11,374 nucleotides of DNA from an uncultured Collinsella sp. (GTDB lineage Bacteria > Actinomycetota > Coriobacteriia > Coriobacteriales > Coriobacteriaceae): assembly GCA_900541665.1 (NCBI GenBank), contig UQKV01000059.1, forward strand, positions 1 to 11,374. The letters are read 5' to 3'. Shown piece after piece: positions 8,301-11,374 of this stretch (position 1 is its first letter; each line of letters begins with the position of its first letter). The notes under the pieces are model-generated. The model saw nothing but the letters and a program-made list of their open reading frames with translations. It did not search any database and was not told the origin of the DNA. Position numbers and translations under genes: made by a program.

Positions 8301-10061
8301 AACACGGTCAATCGCGCAAATGCGGTCGAACTCCTCCTCGCTCAGCAGCGGGCGCTCCAGGCGCACCAGCTGGCAGGCCGTACGGGAGTCCTCGAGCAAG
8401 TTGCCGTGGTTGCCCAGGTAGAGCGTGGTCGAAGTCACCATGTGCTCGCGCAGGGCATCAATCGGCGGATTCGTGACTTGGGCGAACAGCTGATAGAAGT
8501 AATCGAAGAACGAGCGCGTCTTCTTGGACAGGCAGGCCAGCGGCGCATCGATGCCCATCGAGGCAAGCGGTGCCTTGCCCTGCTGGGCCATGGGACGCAC
8601 GACCTCGTCGACGTCATCCCAGTGGTAGCCGAGCTTGGCCATGCGCACGGCGGCGAGCACCTCGGCATCCTCGGCGGGCGCGGGCGCGGCGGGCTTGTCG
8701 AGCGCGTCGACGGTCAGCGTCTCTTCGGCGATCCAGTCGCGATAGGGCTTTTCCTTGGCGTAACGGGCGCGCAGCTCGTCGTTGTAGATGACGCGGCCGC
8801 GGGCAAAATCGACCTCGAGCATCTGGCCCGGCCCTAGACAGCCGCTCGTCAGGATGTTCTCGGGGCTCACCTCGATGGTGCCCACCTCGCTTGCCAGCAT
8901 AAAGCGACCGTCGCGCGTCACGTAGTAACGAGCCGGGCGCAGGCCGTTGCGGTCGAGGGCGGCGCCCAGCGTGCGACCGTCGGTAAAGGCGATGGCCGCC
9001 GGGCCATCCCACGGCTCCATGAGCATGGACTGGTAAGCGTCGTAGGCGCGGCGCTCCTCACTCAGGCTGTCGTTGTGGTCCCACGGCTCGGGCAGCAACA
9101 TGGACGCGGCACGCGTGAGCGGGCGACCGTTCATGACCAGGAACTCAAGCACATTATCCAGAATCGCGGAGTCGGAGCCCTCGCGGTTGATGATGGGCAT
9201 CACGCGCTCAAGATCGTGCTGCAGCACGGGGCTGTACAGGTTGGGTTCGCGGGCGCGAATCCAGTTGACGTTGCCCTTGAGGGTATTGATCTCGCCGTTG
9301 TGGATGATAAAGCGGTTGGGATGTGCGCGCTCCCAGCTGGGTGTGGTGTTGGTGGAGTAGCGCGAGTGGACGAGCGCCACGGCCGTTTTGACGGCGGCGT
9401 CGTTGAGGTCGATGAAGAAGCGGCGCATCTGCGTGGCCACAAGCATGCCTTTGTACACGATGGTGCGCGAGCTCATGGAGCAGACGTAGAAAATCTTGTC
9501 GCGCAGGGCAAACTCGGCGTCGGCCTTCTTCTCGATGGTGCGGCGGCACACGTACAGGCGGCGCTCGAATGCGTCGCCGGCCGGCGTGTCGTCGGGGCGG
9601 CCCAGAAAGGCCTGCAGGATGGTAGGCATGCAGGCGCGGGCCGTCTCACCCAGGTCGTGCGGGTCGACGGGCACCTCGCGCCAAAAGAGCAGCGGCACGC
9701 CGGCCTCGGCGCAGCCCTCCTCAAACACGCGACGGGCATCCTCTACGCCCTTGTCGTCCTGCGGGAAGAACAGCATGGCCACGCCATAGTCGCCCTCTGC
9801 CGGCAGAATCTGGCCGCACTTTTGAGCCTCTTTGCGGAAAAAATGATGCGGAACCTGGAACAGGATTCCGGCGCCGTCGCCGGTGTTCTTCTCGAGTCCG
9901 GTGCCGCCGCGGTGCTCCAAGTTGACCAGAATGGACAGTGCGTCGTCCAGAATCTGGTGATGGCGCTCGCCGTTGATATCGGCAAGCGCGCCGATGCCAC
10001 ATGCATCGTGGTCGAATTCGGGGCGATAAAGGCCCTGCTGCTGAGCGGAATCTGCCTGCAT
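5364..10061 (-). CDS. gltB: Glutamate synthase (NADPH) large subunit
   Basis: 1565 residues, full length for bacterial GltB. It makes two glutamates from glutamine and 2-oxoglutarate with electrons from GltD. The N-terminal glutaminase domain (about 21-425) begins at C21 (DHDACGIG), the nucleophile expected to be exposed by removal of a 20-residue propeptide; NGEIN at 255-259 belongs to the same domain. A central linking domain follows. The FMN synthase domain (about 870-1240) contains SGEGGEDPRR (914-923), PGEGGHLPGKKV (968-979) and GHNGGSGAA (1055-1063). The [3Fe-4S] ligands are C1132, C1138 and C1143 (C-x5-C-x4-C-P). The C-terminal beta-helix (about 1305-1445) has the repeated Gly pattern. 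The last 25 residues are an Ala/Ser/Gly-rich tail that also encodes the gltD ribosome site. The ATG at 10061 has AAGGGGAGGA (10067-10076) 5 nt upstream. First gene of a gltB-gltD operon; no frameshift seen. Confidence 0.98.
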   Translation of the reverse strand: MQADSAQQQGLYRPEFDHDACGIGALADINGERHHQILDDALSILVNLEHRGGTGLEKNTGDGAGILFQVPHHFFRKEAQKCGQILPAEGDYGVAMLFFPQDDKGVEDARRVFEEGCAEAGVPLLFWREVPVDPHDLGETARACMPTILQAFLGRPDDTPAGDAFERRLYVCRRTIEKKADAEFALRDKIFYVCSMSSRTIVYKGMLVATQMRRFFIDLNDAAVKTAVALVHSRYSTNTTPSWERAHPNRFIIHNGEINTLKGNVNWIRAREPNLYSPVLQHDLERVMPIINREGSDSAILDNVLEFLVMNGRPLTRAASMLLPEPWDHNDSLSEERRAYDAYQSMLMEPWDGPAAIAFTDGRTLGAALDRNGLRPARYYVTRDGRFMLASEVGTIEVSPENILTSGCLGPGQMLEVDFARGRVIYNDELRARYAKEKPYRDWIAEETLTVDALDKPAAPAPAEDAEVLAAVRMAKLGYHWDDVDEVVRPMAQQGKAPLASMGIDAPLACLSKKTRSFFDYFYQLFAQVTNPPIDALREHMVTSTTLYLGNHGNLLEDSRTACQLVRLERPLLSEEEFDRICAIDRVGFKTRRFRAVYRRDAGEGALQAALKQLAEDVEAAVRDGVNIVVLSDRAAAGEVPVPSLLAVGCVHNHLIRAGVRTFADIVVECGDAVSPHDFAALVGYSASGIYPYNAHACIRNLAARGDLDVTAEQGIANYNKAATAGIVSIMSKMGISTVQSYHSAQIFEAVGFTPEFVNAYFAGTVSRVGGMGVEDVEREQNERYDAALAILKSPAPDQLPTLGLTKWRPLGGEDHLIDPQTVYLLQTACREDSYDTFKEYSARLHRTGRAVRLRDLLDFDASGRTPVALDEVEPALNIVRRFNTGAMSYGSISKEAHECMAIAMNRLHGRSNSGEGGEDPRRETPLANGDSKNSAIKQVASARFGVTSRYLCSAFEIQIKMAQGAKPGEGGHLPGKKVYPWIAEVRQSTPGIGLISPPPHHDIYSIEDLAELIFDLKNANPGARVSVKLVSEAGVGTIATGVAKGAADKILISGHNGGSGAAARDSIWHAGLPLELGLAEAQQTLLQNGLRSRVVLEADGKLMDGTDVAVACLLGAEEFGFATMPLISMGCLMQRDCQQDTCPAGIATQNCRLRRGFRGKPEHVEHFMLFVAEQLREVMASLGFRTVDEMVGHPECLRQIEVPGNRKANLLDLSPVLASATCEFGAHIPGADGRHFLPQMAADSELDKTLDSTLFVPYTADARAHLRPIRFRADIANVNRCVGTILGNAVTKAHPEGLPAGSITIDCDGSAGQSFGAFLPRGITLNVCGDANDYFGKGLSGGEVSVRPNPHATYKFDENIIVGNVAFFGATSGRGFINGLAGQRFGVRNSGATVVVEGCGNHGCEYMTGGLALILGEVGQNFAAGMTGGVAYVFDQYGTLDARVNHESVELKAPTAGELAQIRELIQEHVDATQSPRGIKLLYSFETMSKHFVKVIPTEYERVLAIVAAAEAVGKTHAQAEELAFDIVTGRASDADVARFDVAGGAAGAASVAASSVASTKKEA

Positions 10062-10160
10062 CGCGATCCTCCCCTTGGTGTTAGACAGTCAGTTGAATAG
10101 GCATACTAGAAGCATCACCGACCCGTTGTGTTTCCCGCCCGTTTCGAAACAATCGCGTAA

Positions 10161-10259
10161 CGCACGCCCTACGAGTGGGTGCCGCAGGTGGAGTACGCGC
10201 CCGAGGTGTCGATTGAACCCATCGACAACGCCACCTTCCGCGTGCCGGGCGGTCTGTAA
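10161..10259 (+). pseudogene. Orphan C-terminal fragment of a lost gene (32 codons)
   Basis: After an in-frame TAA at 10158-10160, the plus strand reads 32 codons to TAA at 10257-10259. The codons resemble a real protein end, with runs such as YEWVPQVEYAPE and VSIEPIDNATFRVPGGL and strong G/C third positions. It has no ATG; the only candidate start is a GTG at 10176 without a ribosome site, and the translation lacks an N-terminal part. I read it as the tail of a gene whose body was deleted, possibly when the region was rearranged. I do not recognise the parent family. Chance coding-like sequence is the alternative. Confidence 0.5.
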
Positions 10260-10274
10260 GCTCAGTGCATCTAA

Positions 10275-10493
10275 CATCTCAATCTGTAACAGGAGGAGCC
10301 GGTTTTGGCGCCTAGATGTTACAGATTGAGATCTTCTGCAGGACGGTTTTGGTTTGTCTCAATCTGTAACACGAAGAGCCGGTTTTGGCGGTCAGCTGTT
10401 ACAAATCAAGATTTTTCATAGGACCATTTCTTCCTGTCTTGATCTGTAACACCTAGACCCAATTTCCATCCTTAGTTGTTACAGATCAAGACA
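10275..10493. repeat. Hairpin array 3: three 59-bp inverted-repeat units, exact 80-bp period
   Basis: Units are 10275-10333, 10355-10413 and 10435-10493; both linkers are 21 nt and every loop is 27 nt. The third unit has perfectly paired 16-nt arms carrying TG at arm positions 6-7. The first pairs over 15 of 16 with CA at those positions. The second is imperfect (CA against TG, plus an outer mismatch), but its odd positions become G-U pairs if transcribed from the minus strand. The loops of the first two units share GAGCCGGTTTTGGCG, pointing to a recent local duplication. Unlike arrays 1 and 2, no AbiEi/DUF559 gene is next to it. Confidence 0.93.
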
Positions 10494-10555
10494 TTTCGGT
10501 AATCCCCTTTCACCATCCTATTCAAATACAACAATTTTGTTAGTCTCGGGTAACT

Positions 10556-10568
10556 TTTTAGCCTAAAA
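10556..10568 (+). promoter_or_regulatory. Candidate DtxR/MntR-type operator of the metal transporter gene
   Basis: TTTTAG-C-CTAAAA is a perfect 13-bp inverted repeat 45 nt before the mntH-like start codon. Its central TTAGCCTAA equals the inner nine bases of the DtxR/IdeR box consensus (TWAGGTTAGSCTWACCTWA), but the outer bases do not match. A weak -10-like TATCCT follows at 10573-10578. Manganese transporters of this family are often repressed by DtxR-family regulators such as MntR, so the position fits. Binding is inferred. Confidence 0.45.
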
Positions 10569-10613
10569 CGGGTATCCTTGCGGCGTCAAACAAACGGCAC
10601 ACAGGAGCGCACC

Positions 10614-11374
10614 ATGCTCAACCATCTCAAACAACACTTTGGCTCGCACCGCACCGCAGGCCACGGAGGTCTGGATATCGCCCGGCACATCGGCCCCGGG
10701 CTGCTCGTGACCGTCGGCTTTATCGACCCGGGCAACTGGGCCTCCAATATGGCCGCGGGCTCGCAGTTTGGCTACGCGCTGCTGTGGATCGTCACGCTGT
10801 CCACGATTATGCTCATCGTGCTGCAGCACAACGCGGCGCACCTGGGTATCGCCACGGGCGCCTGCCTTGCCGAGGCCACGACCCGCTTTCTCCCCCGCAT
10901 CGTGGGACGCACGGTGCTCGCCAGCGCCTATCTCGCGACCATCGCCACCGCCATGGCCGAGGTCCTGGGCGGCGCGATTGCCCTTCAAATGCTCTTTGGG
11001 CTGCCCGTGCGCGCGGGCTGCGTCATCGTGGCGACAGTATCGATGGCGATGCTCATGACGAACTCCTACAAGCATGCCGAACGCTGGATCATCGCCTTCG
11101 TAGGCGTGGTAGGACTCTCGTTTTTGGCCGAGCTTGCACTAGTCAAGGTCGACTGGCCGCAAGCCGCCGCAAGCTGGATCACGCCTAGTATGCCCACTGG
11201 CTCTGCTGCGATTATCGTGAGTGTCCTGGGTGCGGTCGTTATGCCCCACAACCTCTTTCTACACTCCGAGGTCATCCAATCCATGCACTTCGAAGGCCAA
11301 GGCGACCAGGTTATCGAAGAGCGTCTGCGCTACGAGCTCTTCGACACGCTCTTTTCGATGGGCGTGGGCTGGGC
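10614..11374 (+). CDS. mntH: NRAMP-family divalent metal transporter (MntH-like), 3' end missing
   Basis: An inner-membrane symporter that imports Mn2+ or related divalent metals with protons. 253 codons are in the window and the frame leaves the right edge. The two metal-site motifs are present: D38-P-G-N41 in the first helix (VGFIDPGNWASNM) and A207-V-V-M210-P-H-N in the sixth (GAVVMPHNLFLHS). The methionine favours a soft transition metal over magnesium or aluminium. Hydrophobic helices lie at about 28-48, 53-71, 99-129, 133-150, 158-178 and 197-217; the N-terminal 25 residues are polar and His-rich. The ATG at 10614 has AGGAG (10603-10607) 6 nt upstream. It diverges from gltB; a DtxR-like palindrome upstream suggests metal-dependent repression. 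Mn2+ as the main substrate is inferred from the family; Fe2+ is possible. Confidence 0.93.
   Translation, partial: MLNHLKQHFGSHRTAGHGGLDIARHIGPGLLVTVGFIDPGNWASNMAAGSQFGYALLWIVTLSTIMLIVLQHNAAHLGIATGACLAEATTRFLPRIVGRTVLASAYLATIATAMAEVLGGAIALQMLFGLPVRAGCVIVATVSMAMLMTNSYKHAERWIIAFVGVVGLSFLAELALVKVDWPQAAASWITPSMPTGSAAIIVSVLGAVVMPHNLFLHSEVIQSMHFEGQGDQVIEERLRYELFDTLFSMGVGW

Larger units (their letters stand above)
10062..10613. other. Divergent gltB-mntH intergenic region
   Basis: 552 bp that must hold both promoters. Next to gltB lie its ribosome site (10067-10076) and a perfect 10-bp palindrome GTTTCGAAAC (10141-10150), about 80 nt upstream of the start codon and a possible operator. Then come a fragment of a lost gene (10161-10259), hairpin array 3 (10275-10493) and the mntH control region, with an inverted repeat AACAA-TT-TTGTT (10530-10541) and a DtxR-like palindrome (10556-10568). 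I could not find a clear -35/-10 pair for gltB. Confidence 0.6.

Noticed and set aside
10141..10150. GTTTCGAAAC palindrome as a specific known operator upstream of gltB
   Set aside because: It is a perfect 10-bp palindrome but matches no regulator box I can name with confidence, so it is only mentioned in the intergenic entry.

Overview
The window looks like chromosomal DNA from a high-GC bacterium, most likely an actinomycete of the Collinsella/Coriobacteriia type. This is inferred from the GC- and C-rich third codon positions, strong GGAGG-type ribosome sites, and an AbiEi/DUF559-style protein of a kind common in Actinomycetota. No marker gene here fixes the taxonomy.

Layout. From the left edge to about 10,061 every gene is on the minus strand. 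Positions 1-1091 hold an amidohydrolase cut by the left edge. Positions 1387-2457 hold an AbiEi-like protein with a C-terminal DUF559/PD-(D/E)XK-like nuclease domain. Positions 2816-3523 hold an unrecognised acidic 235-residue protein. A 353-bp non-coding stretch with nested palindromes and a probable terminator follows. Then comes the glutamate synthase pair: gltD (3877-5358) lies directly downstream of gltB (5364-10061), so the two form one operon transcribed from near 10,100 toward 3,860. The small subunit passes NADPH electrons to the large subunit, which makes glutamate from glutamine and 2-oxoglutarate. Beyond a 552-bp divergent intergenic region, an NRAMP-family metal transporter (mntH-like) starts at 10614 on the plus strand and leaves the right edge. 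It is preceded by a palindrome matching the core of DtxR-type metal-regulator boxes.

The unusual part is a family of nine 59-bp inverted-repeat elements in three intergenic arrays: two units at 1240-1379, four at 2483-2780 and three at 10275-10493. Every unit has 16-nt arms and a loop of exactly 27 nt. Units are separated by 20-22 nt, so they repeat every 79-81 bp, and all point the same way. The arms differ between units, but in several units both arms have changed together, so pairing or two-fold symmetry seems to be conserved. Loops are diverged copies of one sequence, which argues against CRISPR spacers. Two arrays bracket the AbiEi/DUF559 gene; the third sits in the gltB-mntH divergent region beside a 32-codon fragment of a lost gene. 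Their function is not known to me. Dispersed mobile repeats, binding-site arrays for a symmetric DNA-binding protein, and structured RNA elements all remain possible.
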